From positions 25,305 to 89,304 of the forward strand of contig JAGWTA010000010.1 of NCBI GenBank assembly GCA_028869185.1: a stretch of 64,000 nt of DNA, given 5' to 3'. Below the pieces are notes generated by a model that had not been told where the DNA came from, searched no databases, and saw only the letters and a list, made by a program, of their open reading frames with translations. The stretch comes from Hyphomicrobiales bacterium. Lineage in GTDB: Bacteria; Pseudomonadota; Alphaproteobacteria; Rhizobiales; Beijerinckiaceae. The position numbers and the translations under genes were made by a program. Positions 1 to 9,536 of this stretch are shown one piece after another. Within the stretch, counting starts at the first letter, position 1, and every line of letters begins with the position of its first letter.

Positions 1-28
1 CGCGCATTCCGCCTGCGGGAGCTGCGCG

Positions 29-1291
29 ATGACGACATCCAAAACGCTCTGGCGGATCGTGCGATTCAGCCGAAAAATCTGGGTTCGCGCCGCGCTGTAC
101 AGCTTGCTTGCGGTTGCAGCGGCGCTGCTGGCGCTCGTGCTCAAGCCTTATGTTCCCGACGATCTGCCCACCGCCATCGGCGCCGACGCCGTCGACAGCC
201 TGTTGACAATCCTCGGATCGTCGATGCTGGCGGTGACGACCTTCACGCTCAACATCATGGTGTCGTCCTACGCGTCGGCTGCCGGAGCGGCCACGCCGCG
301 CGCGACGGGCCTCCTGATCGAAGACGATACGTCGCAATCGGTGCTGGCGACGTTTCTGGGGTCGTTCCTCTACAGCCTCATCGGCCTGATCATTCTGCGG
401 ACGGGGCTCTACGGCGCGCATGGCCGCGTCGTGCTGTTCGGCTTCACCGTTTTCGTGATCCTGACGATTACCGTCACCTTTCTGCGGTGGATCAACCGCC
501 TTTCCACGCTCGGGCGCATTCAGGACACGCTGAGCCGCGTGGAAGATGCAGCGCGCGAGGCGCTGAACTGGCGCGTCGCCAATCCCTATTTCGGCGGAAT
601 GCCGCTGCAGGAAATTCCGGCCGATGCGGAGCCAATCTACTCGCGCGCCATCGGTTATGTTTCGCATGTGGACGCTGGCGCGCTCAGCAGCCTTGCCTCG
701 GATTTCGACGGGGACCTCTACCTCATTGCGACCCCCGGCGCTTTCGTGGAACCCTCTTCGCCTGTCGCCTATGTCAGAGGCAAGAATCCGCCCAAGGAGA
801 CGGGCGCGCTCGATGATTGCATCACCATCGAGAACGAACGCACCTATTCGCAGGATCCGCGATTTGGCGTCATCGTCCTCTCCGAAATCGCCTCGCGCGC
901 GCTCTCGCCAGCCGTCAACGATCCCGGCACGGCGATCGACGTGCTCGGCCGTCTCGTGCGCGTTCTGTCCGATCTCGGCGGCGCTGCCGACGAAGGCATG
1001 CCTCTTTATGAAAATCTCTATGTGCCGCGGCTGCGCACGCACGACCTGTTCAATGACGCCTTCCGCGCCATAGGGCGCGATGGCGCAGGTCTTGTGGAAG
1101 TTGCGATACGCCTGCAGAAATCCCTGCGCATGCTCGCGCGCACGGGCATCGCGCATTTCGAGAGCGCCGCCACAGAACAGTCCCAGATCGCGCTGCACCA
1201 CGCCGAAAAGGCGCTGGCCGTCGACGAGGACAAGGCGATCGTGCGGGCGCTGGCGGCGTCCGTCGCCGCGCAGGCGAGCCGGGCGCCGTGA
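29..1291 (+). CDS. DUF2254 family membrane protein
   Basis: Predicted inner-membrane protein of 420 residues matching the DUF2254 family in length and layout. The N-terminal 150 residues hold about four hydrophobic segments (near 18-40, 57-80, 105-125 and 131-150), followed by a long soluble region. A conserved-looking SPAVNDPGTAID stretch lies in the soluble half. The ATG is preceded by GGGAG at a good distance, so the start is well supported. The gene runs convergently into fabG with about 20 bases between them. Its biochemical role is not established, and the family assignment is by recalled sequence resemblance only. Confidence 0.8.
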   Translation: MTTSKTLWRIVRFSRKIWVRAALYSLLAVAAALLALVLKPYVPDDLPTAIGADAVDSLLTILGSSMLAVTTFTLNIMVSSYASAAGAATPRATGLLIEDDTSQSVLATFLGSFLYSLIGLIILRTGLYGAHGRVVLFGFTVFVILTITVTFLRWINRLSTLGRIQDTLSRVEDAAREALNWRVANPYFGGMPLQEIPADAEPIYSRAIGYVSHVDAGALSSLASDFDGDLYLIATPGAFVEPSSPVAYVRGKNPPKETGALDDCITIENERTYSQDPRFGVIVLSEIASRALSPAVNDPGTAIDVLGRLVRVLSDLGGAADEGMPLYENLYVPRLRTHDLFNDAFRAIGRDGAGLVEVAIRLQKSLRMLARTGIAHFESAATEQSQIALHHAEKALAVDEDKAIVRALAASVAAQASRAP

Positions 1292-1312
1292 AGGGGCGGC
1301 GCCCTCGCCCGT

Positions 1313-2053
1313 TCAGATCATCGCCATGCCGCCATTCACGTGCAGCGTCTGGCCCGTGACATATTGCGCCTCGGCGCTCGCCAGATAGACCACGGCGGCG
1401 GCCACATCCGCGCCAAGGCCGAGCTTGCCGGCCGGGACCTGCGCCAGAATGGCTTCCTTCTGCTTGTCGTTGAGCGCATCGGTCATCGGGCTTTCGATAA
1501 AGCCGGGCGCCACGCAATTGACGGTGACGCCACGCGAAGCAACTTCGGCGGCAAGCGATTTCGACATGCCGATCATGCCGGCTTTCGAGGCGGCGTAATT
1601 ACCCTGACCGGGGTTGCCGGTAACGCCCACGATCGAGGTGATCGAGACGATGCGGCCGGCGCGGCGACGCATCATGCCCTTGATGGCGGCGCGCGACAGG
1701 CGAAAGGCGGCGCCCAGATTGACCGTCATGACCGCATCCCAGTCTTCATCCTTCATGCGCAGGAACAGTCCATCGCGCGTGAGGCCAGCGTTGTTGACGA
1801 GAATGTCGAGGTGGCCGCCGAGCGCGGCCTCGGCCGCGGGGACCAGCGCCTCGACAGCGGCCTTGTCCGAAAGATCGCAGGGGGCGACATGCACCCGGCT
1901 GCCCAATTGCGCGGCGACCTTTTCCAGAGCCTCCTTGCGCGTGCCCGACAGCGCGACCGTTGCGCCCTGCTGGTGCAACGCCGCCGCGATTGCGGCGCCG
2001 ATGCCGCCCGAGGCGCCGGTGACGAGCGCCGTTTTGCCGGTCAGATCAAACAT
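1313..2053 (-). CDS. fabG: 3-oxoacyl-[ACP] reductase FabG
   Basis: NADPH-dependent reductase of 3-oxoacyl-ACP in the type II fatty acid elongation cycle, cytoplasmic. The 246-residue protein starts MFDLTGK and shows the Rossmann TGASGGIG motif, the NNAG motif and the YAASK catalytic Tyr/Lys. The C-terminus YVTGQTLHVNGGM is typical of FabG. An upstream in-frame ATG at 2086 would add 11 unrelated residues, so 2053 is preferred. It lies 92 bases downstream of fabD on the same strand. The usual next gene, acpP, is absent because a convergent DUF2254 gene follows. Confidence 0.95.
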   Translation of the reverse strand: MFDLTGKTALVTGASGGIGAAIAAALHQQGATVALSGTRKEALEKVAAQLGSRVHVAPCDLSDKAAVEALVPAAEAALGGHLDILVNNAGLTRDGLFLRMKDEDWDAVMTVNLGAAFRLSRAAIKGMMRRRAGRIVSITSIVGVTGNPGQGNYAASKAGMIGMSKSLAAEVASRGVTVNCVAPGFIESPMTDALNDKQKEAILAQVPAGKLGLGADVAAAVVYLASAEAQYVTGQTLHVNGGMAMI

Positions 2054-2145
2054 TGCCGTGAATCCCCATCCTGAAAAGCCGTTCAAAATCCCGCCGCGTT
2101 GCCGGGCGCCTGCGGCGCGCCGCGCCCATCAAGCGGAAATTTACA

Positions 2146-3090
2146 TCAACCCTGTTTGTAAGCCTCGACATCGGCCGGCGCGCCAACCGCAACGCCGGTC
2201 GCGCCTTCGGCGAGCCGCTTCAACAGACCGGTCAGCACCTTGCCAGAACCGACTTCCACGAACCGCGTGACGCCGTGGCCGGCCATGTAGCCGACGCATT
2301 CGCGCCAGCGCACTGTGCCGGTCACCTGCTCGACCAGCAGGCGACGGATTTCGGCCGGGTCCGTCACGGGCGCGGCCGTGACATTGGCGACGACCGGCAC
2401 GATGGGGGCGTTGACGCTGGCCTTTTCCAGCGCCTCGCGCATCGCATCGGCGGCTGGCTGCATCAAGGCGCAATGGAACGGGGCGGATACGGCCAGCAGC
2501 ATCGCGCGGCGGGCGCCTTTGGTCTTGGCGATCTCGATGGCCTTGTCCACGGCCGCTTTCGAACCGGACGCGACAACCTGGCCGCCGCCGTTGTCGTTGG
2601 CGATCTGACAGACGCCGTCGGTCTCGCCGGCGGCTTGCGCGCAGACGGCGACGCCCGTCTCGTAATCGAGGCCGAGCAGCGCTGCCATTGCGCCCTCGCC
2701 GACGGGAACGGCCTTCTGCATCGCCGAGCCGCGCAAGCGCAGCAGGCGCGCCGTGTCGGCCAGCGAAAGCGCGCGGGCGGCGGCGAGCGCGGAATATTCG
2801 CCCAGCGAATGGCCGGCGACGAATTTGGCGTCGCGCTTGAGATCGAGCCCAGCTTCGGCCTCCAGGACGCGCAGGGCCGCGAGCGAGACGGCCATCAGCG
2901 CCGGCTGGGCGTTGGCGGTCAGCGTCAATTCGGCCTCCGGCCCTTCGAACATCAGGTGCGACAGCTTCTGACCAAGCGCGGCGTCCACTTCCTCGAACAC
3001 GGCGCGCGCGGGCGCGAAAGCCTCGGCGAGCGCCTTGCCCATGCCAACCGCCTGGGAACCCTGCCCCGGAAATACGAAAGCCGCGCTCAT
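2146..3090 (-). CDS. fabD: Malonyl-CoA:ACP transacylase FabD
   Basis: Transfers malonyl from CoA to acyl carrier protein for fatty acid synthesis. The 314-residue protein begins MSAAFVFPGQGSQ, the hallmark FabD N-terminus, and carries the GHSLGEYSA nucleophile elbow with the catalytic Ser. A QVTGTVRW segment and a late VEVGSGKVL motif complete the acyltransferase fold. The start at 3090 is fixed by an AAGGAG ribosome binding site just upstream and by homology; the longer frame to 3318 has no family resemblance. It leads a two-gene fabD-fabG unit. Confidence 0.95.
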   Translation of the reverse strand: MSAAFVFPGQGSQAVGMGKALAEAFAPARAVFEEVDAALGQKLSHLMFEGPEAELTLTANAQPALMAVSLAALRVLEAEAGLDLKRDAKFVAGHSLGEYSALAAARALSLADTARLLRLRGSAMQKAVPVGEGAMAALLGLDYETGVAVCAQAAGETDGVCQIANDNGGGQVVASGSKAAVDKAIEIAKTKGARRAMLLAVSAPFHCALMQPAADAMREALEKASVNAPIVPVVANVTAAPVTDPAEIRRLLVEQVTGTVRWRECVGYMAGHGVTRFVEVGSGKVLTGLLKRLAEGATGVAVGAPADVEAYKQG

Positions 3091-3220
3091 GGCGTCTCCT
3101 TGTGCCAACTTTCCGGTGGAGTGGCGCACAGGGCGCCTCAAGTCAAGGCGAGAGCAGTTGCGCTTGGCGCGATGTGGCCCACAATGCGCGCGACGAATCG
3201 CAACATGCGAGTTGAGCGGC

Positions 3221-3637
3221 ATGGCCTCTATTCCCGGCAAGACCTGCGGCGCGTGCAACATGTGTTGCAAGTCGCTGGAAATCGAACATTTCAACAAGCC
3301 CATGGGCGTGTTGTGCAAACATTGGAAAGACGGCTGCGGCTGCTCGATCTACGAGACGCGCCCGCAGGTCTGTCGCGATTTCGAATGCGACTGGAAGGAA
3401 GAGCGCTCGCTCGGGCCGCAGTTGCGCCCCGACAAGGTGGGAACGATCCTGTTCGAAGATCCGGATTCCGACGATTATCAGGCCGTGTGCGACCCTTCCC
3501 GGCAAATGGCCTGGCGCCAGCCGCTGATCTTCAAGCACCTCGTGCAGCTGGCCAAGGGCGGCCAGACCGTGATCGCCAAATCCGGCCTCAAGGCCTGGCG
3601 CATCTATCCCAACGGCCAGGCGATCGAATGGTCGTGA
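3221..3637 (+). CDS. YkgJ-like cysteine-cluster (putative metal-binding) protein
   Basis: Small cytoplasmic protein of 138 residues with the CxxCxxCC signature near its start (CGACNMCC) and further cysteines in CKHW, GCGC, CRDFEC and CDP. This pattern is the YkgJ/UPF0153 family, proposed to bind zinc or an Fe-S cluster; its function is unknown. The start at 3221 puts the first Cys near residue 8 as in homologues; the longer frame from 3035 overlaps the fabD promoter. It is followed after one base by the NUDIX gene, so the two are probably co-transcribed and translationally coupled. Confidence 0.8.
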   Translation: MASIPGKTCGACNMCCKSLEIEHFNKPMGVLCKHWKDGCGCSIYETRPQVCRDFECDWKEERSLGPQLRPDKVGTILFEDPDSDDYQAVCDPSRQMAWRQPLIFKHLVQLAKGGQTVIAKSGLKAWRIYPNGQAIEWS

Positions 3638-3638
3638 C

Positions 3639-4190
3639 GTGAGCGAACCCTCGAAATGGCGGACGCGCAGCTCGCGCGTTCTGGTCGAGGATCGCTGGAT
3701 CACGGTGCGCGCCGACGATTGCGTGCGCGCGGACGGGGTGGAGATCAGCCCCTATTACATTCTCGAATTTCCCGACTGGGCGCATGTCGTCGCGCTTACC
3801 GACGACGACCATGTCGTGATGACGCGCCAGTACCGGCAAGGCGCGCAAATCGTTTCGCGCGAAATCGTCGCGGGATGCGTCGATCCTGACGATGCAAGCC
3901 CGCAAGCGGCGGGCGCGCGCGAATTGCTGGAAGAGACCGGCTATCGCGCGCGCAGCTTCCGGCACGTGGGCACGCTCTTCGCCGATCCGGCGCGCCAGAC
4001 CAATCGCATCTTCGTCATTCTGGCCGAAGGCGCATGGCGCGAACGCGCGCCGCAGCCCGATATAACCGAGGAAATTGCGGTCGACCGCGTGCCGCTGCAA
4101 CAGGCGCGCCAACTCGCCGAAACCGGCGGTATCGGACATGCCGCTCAAATTGCATCGTTTTTTGTCGCGCTTGCCGCAAGGGGCCGGTAA
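3639..4190 (+). CDS. NUDIX hydrolase with variant Nudix box
   Basis: Predicted pyrophosphohydrolase of nucleoside-diphosphate derivatives, 183 residues. The core Nudix helix RELLEETGY sits at residues 94-102, so the REUXEE metal-binding part is intact. The first conserved Glu of the GX5E element is not in register: residues 79-93 read GCVDPDDASPQAAGA, giving Ala at the aligned position or a one-residue insertion with Asp. The upstream TRQYR and SREIVAG strands resemble ADP-ribose/sugar-nucleotide type Nudix enzymes, but the substrate cannot be assigned. It sits one base after the YkgJ-like gene and ends before a strong hairpin. Confidence 0.85.
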   Translation: MSEPSKWRTRSSRVLVEDRWITVRADDCVRADGVEISPYYILEFPDWAHVVALTDDDHVVMTRQYRQGAQIVSREIVAGCVDPDDASPQAAGARELLEETGYRARSFRHVGTLFADPARQTNRIFVILAEGAWRERAPQPDITEEIAVDRVPLQQARQLAETGGIGHAAQIASFFVALAARGR

Positions 4191-4209
4191 CCGTCTCTAA
4201 CGTCAAGAA

Positions 4210-4240
4210 GCGCAATTCGCTCAAATTGCGCGCGTTATTT
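4210..4240 (+). terminator. Intrinsic terminator-like hairpin after NUDIX gene
   Basis: Perfect 8-bp inverted repeat GCGCAATT / AATTGCGC with a 6-base loop, followed by GCGTTATTTT. It lies 20 bases after the NUDIX stop codon and before the GGDEF/EAL gene. The T-run is short and interrupted, so termination may be partial. Confidence 0.5.
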
Positions 4241-4304
4241 TCAAGCTACGTCAACTGGGGAGCATTTAGCTAGAAATCAGCACTATCCCAACGGCCGTGA
4301 CGAC

Positions 4305-6236
4305 ATGCTGAACTTCTTGCGTTTTTCGAGAAAAAATCTGGTTCTCGACGTTTCCGATCGCGATGTCGTGGTCGCGCAGCATGCGGCGTTGTCACGGCAG
4401 ATTCCGATCCTCTATCTCATTCTCGCGATCAACACCGTAGGCGTTGCGGGCGGTTTCGTCGGCAAGGCGCCGCAGGCCATGACAATCGGCGTGCCGGCGC
4501 TCATCGTCATCGCCTGCCTCATGCGCGCGGCGCACTGGATGAACGTGCAATCGGTGGAGACGCCGTTCGATGAGGCCGTGCTGCGGCTGCGCCGGACGCA
4601 GACAATGGCCGCTGTTTTCGCCATCGCCTTCGTCATCTGGGTCACAGCGCTTTATCCTTATGGCGATGCGCTCAGCCATTCGCTGATCGCCTTCTTTGTC
4701 GGCTTCACGGCTTTCGCCAGCCTGTTCCTGATGGTGAACCTGCCGTCGGGCGCCCTCACCGTGACGGCGCTGATCATTCCTCCGTTCTCGATCTTTCTGA
4801 TGAGCCAGGGCGAGCCTTCGTTCGTTGCGATGGGCATTGACCTCATGTTGTCCACGGCGGCGTTCATGATTGCGCAAATGCGCTATTCCGCCGACTTCGC
4901 GGCGCTTGTGCGCGCGCGCATCGACACGCAGAAACTCGATGCGGAGAACAAGCGGCTCGCCAATCTCGACAGTCTGACGAACCTGCCGAACCGCCGGCAA
5001 TTCTTTGCGCGCATCGATGCGGCCATCGCGCGGCGCGCTGGCAAGCCCGGCGGGCTTTATGTCGGCGTCGTCGATCTCGACGGCTTCAAGCCGATCAACG
5101 ACATCTATGGACACGCGCTCGGCGACCGCCTGTTGACGGAAGCGGCCCGCCGACTGGAGGTCTATGGTTCGCCGAATGTCTTCATCGCCCGTCTCGGCGG
5201 CGACGAATTCGGCGTCGTTGTCGAGGAGCAGACCAGCGAACGCGCCGTGATGGGGCTTTGCGCGGATATTTGCCTTGCCCTGCGCGAGCCGTTCGACCTT
5301 CACGATGTCAATGCGAAAATCTCCGGTTCGCTCGGGCTCGCCGTGTTCCGCGGCGACGATCACACGCTCGCGCTTTACGAGCAGGCCGATTATGCCCTGC
5401 ACGATGCAAAGCAGAACCATCGCGGCGAGGCGGTGCTGTTCACCGCCGAACAGCAATCCTCGATGCGCCGGCTCTCCTATCTCGAACAGGCGTTGCGCGC
5501 CGCCGACCTCGATTCAGCGCTCTATCTCAAGTTTCAGCCGATCGTCTCGACGCAGACCGGCGCGCCCGTCGCCTTCGAGACGCTCGCGCGCTGGCGCGAT
5601 CCGCAGCATGGCGAAGTCTCGCCGGACGTGTTCATCCGCATTGCGGAAAAAACCGAGCTGATGAACGACATTACAGAAGTGCTGCTGCGCAAGGCGCTGG
5701 AAGCGGCCAAGGACTGGCCGGATTTCGTCTCCGTGTCGTTCAACCTGTCGGTGCGCGACATCACCTCGCCGCAAGCCACGCTGCGCATCATCCAGATCGT
5801 GCGCGACAGCGGCATCGCCGCCCATCGCGTGGAATTCGAAGTGACGGAAACCGCGCTGATCTCGGATGTGGAGCAAGCGCGCGAGTCGCTCATCGCCCTG
5901 AAGGCGCTCGGCGTCAAAATTTCGCTCGACGATTTCGGCACAGGCTATTCTTCGCTCAACTACATGCTGCAATTGCCCTTCGACAAAATCAAAATCGACC
6001 GGGCGTTCGTGCGCGATGTGGCGGAGCCCGGCATGGCGGCCGACATCGTGCGCTCGGTCATCGACCTCTGCCGCAACCTCAAGCTGGACTCGGTCGTCGA
6101 GGGCGTAGAAACCGAAGATCAGAAGCGCGTGCTGCACAGCCTCGGCTGCACCGCGATGCAGGGCTATTTCTTCGCCAAGCCGATGCCCGAGCATGAGGCG
6201 AAGGAGCTGGCCGGGCAAGCGGCGAAGGCGGCCTGA
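4305..6236 (+). CDS. Membrane GGDEF/EAL c-di-GMP turnover protein
   Basis: Bifunctional-type c-di-GMP enzyme of 643 residues. Residues about 32-190 contain several hydrophobic segments forming a membrane sensor module. A GGDEF domain follows (about 215-385) with the intact motif LGGDEF at 298-302. The C-terminal EAL domain (about 400-635) has ETL in place of EAL, plus the catalytic-type [21 protein letters not shown] and VEGVET motifs, so phosphodiesterase activity is plausible. It is preceded by a terminator-like hairpin and is probably monocistronic. The ribosome binding site is weak. The signal sensed is unknown. Confidence 0.9.
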   Translation: MLNFLRFSRKNLVLDVSDRDVVVAQHAALSRQIPILYLILAINTVGVAGGFVGKAPQAMTIGVPALIVIACLMRAAHWMNVQSVETPFDEAVLRLRRTQTMAAVFAIAFVIWVTALYPYGDALSHSLIAFFVGFTAFASLFLMVNLPSGALTVTALIIPPFSIFLMSQGEPSFVAMGIDLMLSTAAFMIAQMRYSADFAALVRARIDTQKLDAENKRLANLDSLTNLPNRRQFFARIDAAIARRAGKPGGLYVGVVDLDGFKPINDIYGHALGDRLLTEAARRLEVYGSPNVFIARLGGDEFGVVVEEQTSERAVMGLCADICLALREPFDLHDVNAKISGSLGLAVFRGDDHTLALYEQADYALHDAKQNHRGEAVLFTAEQQSSMRRLSYLEQALRAADLDSALYLKFQPIVSTQTGAPVAFETLARWRDPQHGEVSPDVFIRIAEKTELMNDITEVLLRKALEAAKDWPDFVSVSFNLSVRDITSPQATLRIIQIVRDSGIAAHRVEFEVTETALISDVEQARESLIALKALGVKISLDDFGTGYSSLNYMLQLPFDKIKIDRAFVRDVAEPGMAADIVRSVIDLCRNLKLDSVVEGVETEDQKRVLHSLGCTAMQGYFFAKPMPEHEAKELAGQAAKAA

Positions 6237-6398
6237 GCGCATCGGCGGCGCGACGGGGCGCGTCTGCGCCCTTGCGCCCCGCCCCTCTTTCGACTACACA
6301 CCGCGCTTCGCTGCGTTCGGCCGGGGGCTGAACGGAGGGGCCGCATCTGCGGCATGGGTTCGCCCGTCCTCCCGTGTTCCCGCCTTCGACGATTTCTC

Positions 6399-6420
6399 CG
6401 AGCCTTTCTCCAGAGGCTCG
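6399..6420 (+). promoter_or_regulatory. Hairpin in rpsF leader
   Basis: Inverted repeat CGAGCCT / AGGCTCG with an 8-base loop, about 45 bases upstream of the rpsF start codon; a second stem GCCGCA/TGCGGC lies near 6341-6354. rpsF leaders in many bacteria carry an S6:S18 binding structure, so autogenous control is possible, but I cannot show the conserved binding loop. Confidence 0.3.
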
Positions 6421-6465
6421 AAGGGCTCCGCGCCGGGCAAAGCGAAACAGAGAAAGGCAAGCAAA

Positions 6466-6885
6466 ATGGCGCTCTACGAGCACGTTTATCTCGCTCGCCA
6501 GGACATTTCCGCCCAGCAAGTGGAAGCCCTGACCGAGCAGTTCCAGAAAATCGTCGCCGGTCTCGGCGGCAAGATCACCAAGAACGAATATTGGGGCGTG
6601 AAGTCCCTCGCCTACCGGATCAAGAAGAACCGCAAGGCGCATTTCTCGCTGTTCAACATCGACGCCCCGCATGCGGCGGTGGCCGAAATGGAACGCCAGA
6701 TGGGCCTCAACGAAGACGTTCTGCGTTTCATGACGATCCGCGTCGACGCTTTGGAGGAAGGCCCTTCCGCCATGATGCGCAAGCGCGACGACGATGGCGC
6801 CAAGGAAGGTCCGGGCGGCGAACGCCGTGGCCCGCGCCCGCCGCGCCCCCGCCGTGACGACAGCGCCGCCGAAGGAGCTTTCTGA
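6466..6885 (+). CDS. rpsF: 30S ribosomal protein S6
   Basis: Small-subunit ribosomal protein that pairs with S18 on the platform of the 30S subunit. The 139-residue product begins [15 protein letters not shown] and includes the [13 protein letters not shown] motif typical of S6. It has a basic and acidic low-complexity C-terminal tail (about residues 105-139), longer than the E. coli core and common in alphaproteobacteria. The start at 6466 is fixed by homology. Its stop codon overlaps the rpsR start by one base (TGATG), consistent with translational coupling of the two partners. Confidence 0.97.
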   Translation: MALYEHVYLARQDISAQQVEALTEQFQKIVAGLGGKITKNEYWGVKSLAYRIKKNRKAHFSLFNIDAPHAAVAEMERQMGLNEDVLRFMTIRVDALEEGPSAMMRKRDDDGAKEGPGGERRGPRPPRPRRDDSAAEGAF

Positions 6886-7121
6886 TGTCCACTGCAGCCC
6901 GTCGCCCCTTCTTCCGCCGTCGCAAGAGCTGCCCCTTCGCGGGCGCCAATGCTCCGAAGATCGACTACAAGGACACGCGCCTGCTCTCGCGCTACATTTC
7001 CGAGCGCGGCAAGATCGTGCCTTCGCGCATCACGGCCGTGTCGGCCAAGAAGCAGCGTGAACTGGCGCAGGCCATCAAGCGCGCCCGCTTCCTGGGTCTG
7101 CTGCCCTACGTCATCAGCTAA
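6885..7121 (+). CDS. rpsR: 30S ribosomal protein S18
   Basis: Partner of S6 on the 30S platform. The 78-residue protein has the RRRKSCPF N-terminus, the [19 protein letters not shown] core and the [20 protein letters not shown] segment, all standard for bacterial S18. The start overlaps the rpsF stop by one base. A stem-loop follows the stop codon, which may reduce transcription into the DUF2232 gene. Confidence 0.97.
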   Translation: MSTAARRPFFRRRKSCPFAGANAPKIDYKDTRLLSRYISERGKIVPSRITAVSAKKQRELAQAIKRARFLGLLPYVIS

Positions 7122-7133
7122 TTCGACAAAAGG

Positions 7134-7158
7134 CCCGGCGGCGCGATCCGCCGGGTTT
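7134..7158 (+). terminator. Hairpin after rpsR
   Basis: Stem CCCGGCGG / CCGCCGGG with a 6-base loop followed by only three T residues. It sits 12 bases beyond the rpsR stop codon. It may be a weak terminator or an attenuator between rpsFR and the DUF2232-rplI pair. Confidence 0.45.
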
Positions 7159-7210
7159 GGCTGGACGGGATTGCCCCGCTCCTAACCGCTGAACGGCGGG
7201 ACAGCTCGAG

Positions 7211-8224
7211 ATGAACCAGAAAACAACGCAATCACTGGCGCTGGACGGGTTCGTGGCCTTGGCCGCGGGCCTTGCGTCGGCGCTTGCGTTCATTCTGTCG
7301 GCGCGCGGGGCGTCCGGCGCTCTCACCTTCGGAACATTCGCGCCGTTGCCGCTGGTGATCGGCGCGCTCGCCTTTTCGCTCTGGGGCGCGGTCGTCTCGT
7401 CCATCGCCGGCGCAGCGCTGCTGTTTGTCCTTTTCAAGCCCGGCGACCAGCTCGCGATCGGCTTTCTGCTCAGCGTCGCGATCCCCGGACTTGTCGCAGC
7501 TGCGGCGGCGCTGCTCGCCCCGGTGACGGCTTCGGCCGACCGCGCGCCGCGCTGGACGGTGATGGCGATCGCATTTTCGGTCGCCGCCATTGTCGCCGGA
7601 GCGCTGCTGACGGCTGCGCATATGGCCGGCGGCTTCGACAAGGCGGGCGATCTGCTGACGCAGCGTTTTCTGCCGCTCGTGCGCACCATGACGGCTGGCC
7701 AGGCCCTCCCCTACGGCGTGAGCGAGGAGCAGCTGGCGCGCGCTTTCGTGCGCAGCCTGCCGGCGATGATGACGCTGACGGCGGTGGCGACTTTTTCGTT
7801 GAATGTTTATGCCGCCGGCCGCATCGCCGCGCTTTCGCAGCGCCTGCCGCGCCCCTTTCCCGATATTGCGCGCGATCTGACGCTGCCGCCGGCGCTGGCG
7901 GCGCTTTTCGTGATCGCGGGCGCCCTGACATTGACGGGCGGCTTGCGCGGCGTTCTGGCGAGCATCGTTACCGGCGCGCTCGGCATGGCGTTCGCCATGC
8001 AGGGGCTGGCCTATGTCCATTTCGTCACGCGCGGGTCGAGCGCACGTTTTGCGATCCTGCTGGCGATCTACCTGGCGATTTTCGCCCTGCAGCTGCTGCC
8101 GCTGACCGTCATCGCGCTGCTCGGGCTCGCCGATTGCATTTTCCTTCTGCGCAAGCGGAAGGCGAATAATTCCTCATCCGACACAGAAGACAAAGGAGAG
8201 AACCATGGAAGTGATTCTGCTTGA
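7211..8224 (+). CDS. DUF2232 family membrane protein
   Basis: Polytopic inner-membrane protein of 337 residues with about eight hydrophobic segments. It belongs by context and composition to the DUF2232 family, commonly encoded between rpsR and rplI in alphaproteobacteria; its function is unknown. The coding end overlaps the first 20 bases of rplI in another frame, an unusually long overlap that ties the two genes together translationally, and the rplI ribosome binding site lies inside this gene. The C-terminus is polar and acidic. Confidence 0.85.
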   Translation: MNQKTTQSLALDGFVALAAGLASALAFILSARGASGALTFGTFAPLPLVIGALAFSLWGAVVSSIAGAALLFVLFKPGDQLAIGFLLSVAIPGLVAAAAALLAPVTASADRAPRWTVMAIAFSVAAIVAGALLTAAHMAGGFDKAGDLLTQRFLPLVRTMTAGQALPYGVSEEQLARAFVRSLPAMMTLTAVATFSLNVYAAGRIAALSQRLPRPFPDIARDLTLPPALAALFVIAGALTLTGGLRGVLASIVTGALGMAFAMQGLAYVHFVTRGSSARFAILLAIYLAIFALQLLPLTVIALLGLADCIFLLRKRKANNSSSDTEDKGENHGSDSA

Positions 8225-8774
8225 ACGCGTTCCCAAGCTCGGCCAGATGGGCGAGAAGGTGAAGGTGAAAGACGGCTATGCGCGCAACTATCTGCTGCCG
8301 CGCGGCAAGGCGCTGCGGGCGACCGACGCGAACCAGAAGCGCTTCGAGACCGAGCGCGCTCAGCTTGAAGCCCGCAACCTGGCCGCGCGCGGCGAGGCGG
8401 AGAAGGTCGGCGAAAAGCTGAACGGCAAGAGCTTCGTCATCATCCGTCAGGCGGGCGAAACCGGCCAGCTCTACGGCTCGGTGTCCTCGCGCGACATCGC
8501 CGACGCGGTGACCGCCGGCGGCTTCAACGTCAGCCGCACGCAGGTGATCGTCCTGCATCCGATCAAGACGCTCGGCCTCAACGAAATTCCGGTGCGCCTG
8601 CACCCGGAAGTCGAGTCGAAGATCACGGTCAACGTCGCCCGCTCGGCCGAAGAAGCCGAACGTCAGGCGCGCGGCGAGAACGTCATCGTGCGCGAAGAGA
8701 CCAAGATGGACGATCTCGGCCTCGAAGTCGGCGCTGCGCTTGCCGAAGCCGGCGGCGATATGGGCCGCGACTGA
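8205..8774 (+). CDS. rplI: 50S ribosomal protein L9
   Basis: Large-subunit protein binding 23S rRNA near the L1 stalk. The 189-residue product starts [17 protein letters not shown] and contains the [18 protein letters not shown] motif of the L9 N-terminal domain, then the connecting helix and C-terminal domain ([14 protein letters not shown]). It is about 40 residues longer than E. coli L9 because of a C-terminal tail, as is usual in Hyphomicrobiales. The start is supported by AAAGGAGAG and overlaps the DUF2232 gene by 20 bases. Confidence 0.97.
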   Translation: MEVILLERVPKLGQMGEKVKVKDGYARNYLLPRGKALRATDANQKRFETERAQLEARNLAARGEAEKVGEKLNGKSFVIIRQAGETGQLYGSVSSRDIADAVTAGGFNVSRTQVIVLHPIKTLGLNEIPVRLHPEVESKITVNVARSAEEAERQARGENVIVREETKMDDLGLEVGAALAEAGGDMGRD

Positions 8775-8867
8775 CCCGAATGCAGGACTAATCGTCGCGC
8801 GGCGCCCTTGCGGCGTTGCGCGGCGTTCCGGCGCCGTTACACTCCCTTCCGATCCACGGGAGGATTT

Positions 8868-9536
8868 ATGGCGATACGGACCCTCGGCAAAGCGGCGGCG
8901 CTGACCGGCGCCCTGCTGCTTGGCGCAGGCACACGGGCGCAAACTGTCGACGCAAAGGCCATCGTCATGGGCGGCGCCGCCAATGGCGCGAACGCCTGTT
9001 CGGCCTGTCACGGCGATCAGGGCGAAGGCCGCCCGGAAGCCGGCTTTCCGCGCCTTGCGGGCCTCAATCCCGATTACATCGTCCAGCAGCTGAACGATCT
9101 GGCGAGCGGCGCGCGCGCGAACGAAACGATGACGCCGATCGCCAAGGCGCTGTCGCCGGCCGAGCGCACGGCGCTCGGCGCCTATCTGGCGGGGCTCCAG
9201 CCGCCGGCCGCTCCTGTCGAGCCCAAGCCGGAGGAGAAAGTCGTCGCCGAAGGCAAAAAAATCGCCCTTCAAGGCCTTTGGGACAAGGACCTGCCGCAAT
9301 GCGTGTCGTGTCACGGCGCGGGCGGCGTCGGCGTCGGCGTCAACTTTCCCAAGCTCGCGGGCCAGTCGGCGCAATATATCGCCAATCAGCTCGACGCGTG
9401 GAAAACCGGCAAGCGCACCAACGACCCATTGCATCTGATGACCGGCGTCGCCTCCAAGCTCGACGACAGCCAGATCGCCGCCGTCGCGGCCTATTTCGAA
9501 TCCCTTTCGCCCGTCGCGGCAGGAGGCGCCCAATGA
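8868..9536 (+). CDS. tsdB: Diheme cytochrome c4-like protein (TsdB-like)
   Basis: Periplasmic diheme c-type cytochrome of 222 residues. A signal peptide (about 1-24, ending TRAQ) is followed by two cytochrome c domains with CSACH at 44-48 and CVSCH at 145-149, the cytochrome c4 arrangement. The start has an upstream GGGAGGA site. The stop overlaps the start of the next gene as ATGA. Position directly before a TsdA-type dehydrogenase suggests it is TsdB, the electron acceptor of thiosulfate dehydrogenase, as in known tsdBA pairs. The TsdB role is inferred from context. Confidence 0.75.
   Translation: MAIRTLGKAAALTGALLLGAGTRAQTVDAKAIVMGGAANGANACSACHGDQGEGRPEAGFPRLAGLNPDYIVQQLNDLASGARANETMTPIAKALSPAERTALGAYLAGLQPPAAPVEPKPEEKVVAEGKKIALQGLWDKDLPQCVSCHGAGGVGVGVNFPKLAGQSAQYIANQLDAWKTGKRTNDPLHLMTGVASKLDDSQIAAVAAYFESLSPVAAGGAQ

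Noticed and set aside
8816..9532. Fusion of the TsdA frame upstream to 8816
   Set aside because: The added residues overlap tsdB in another frame and contain no cytochrome motif; ATG at 9533 in an ATGA overlap is the start.
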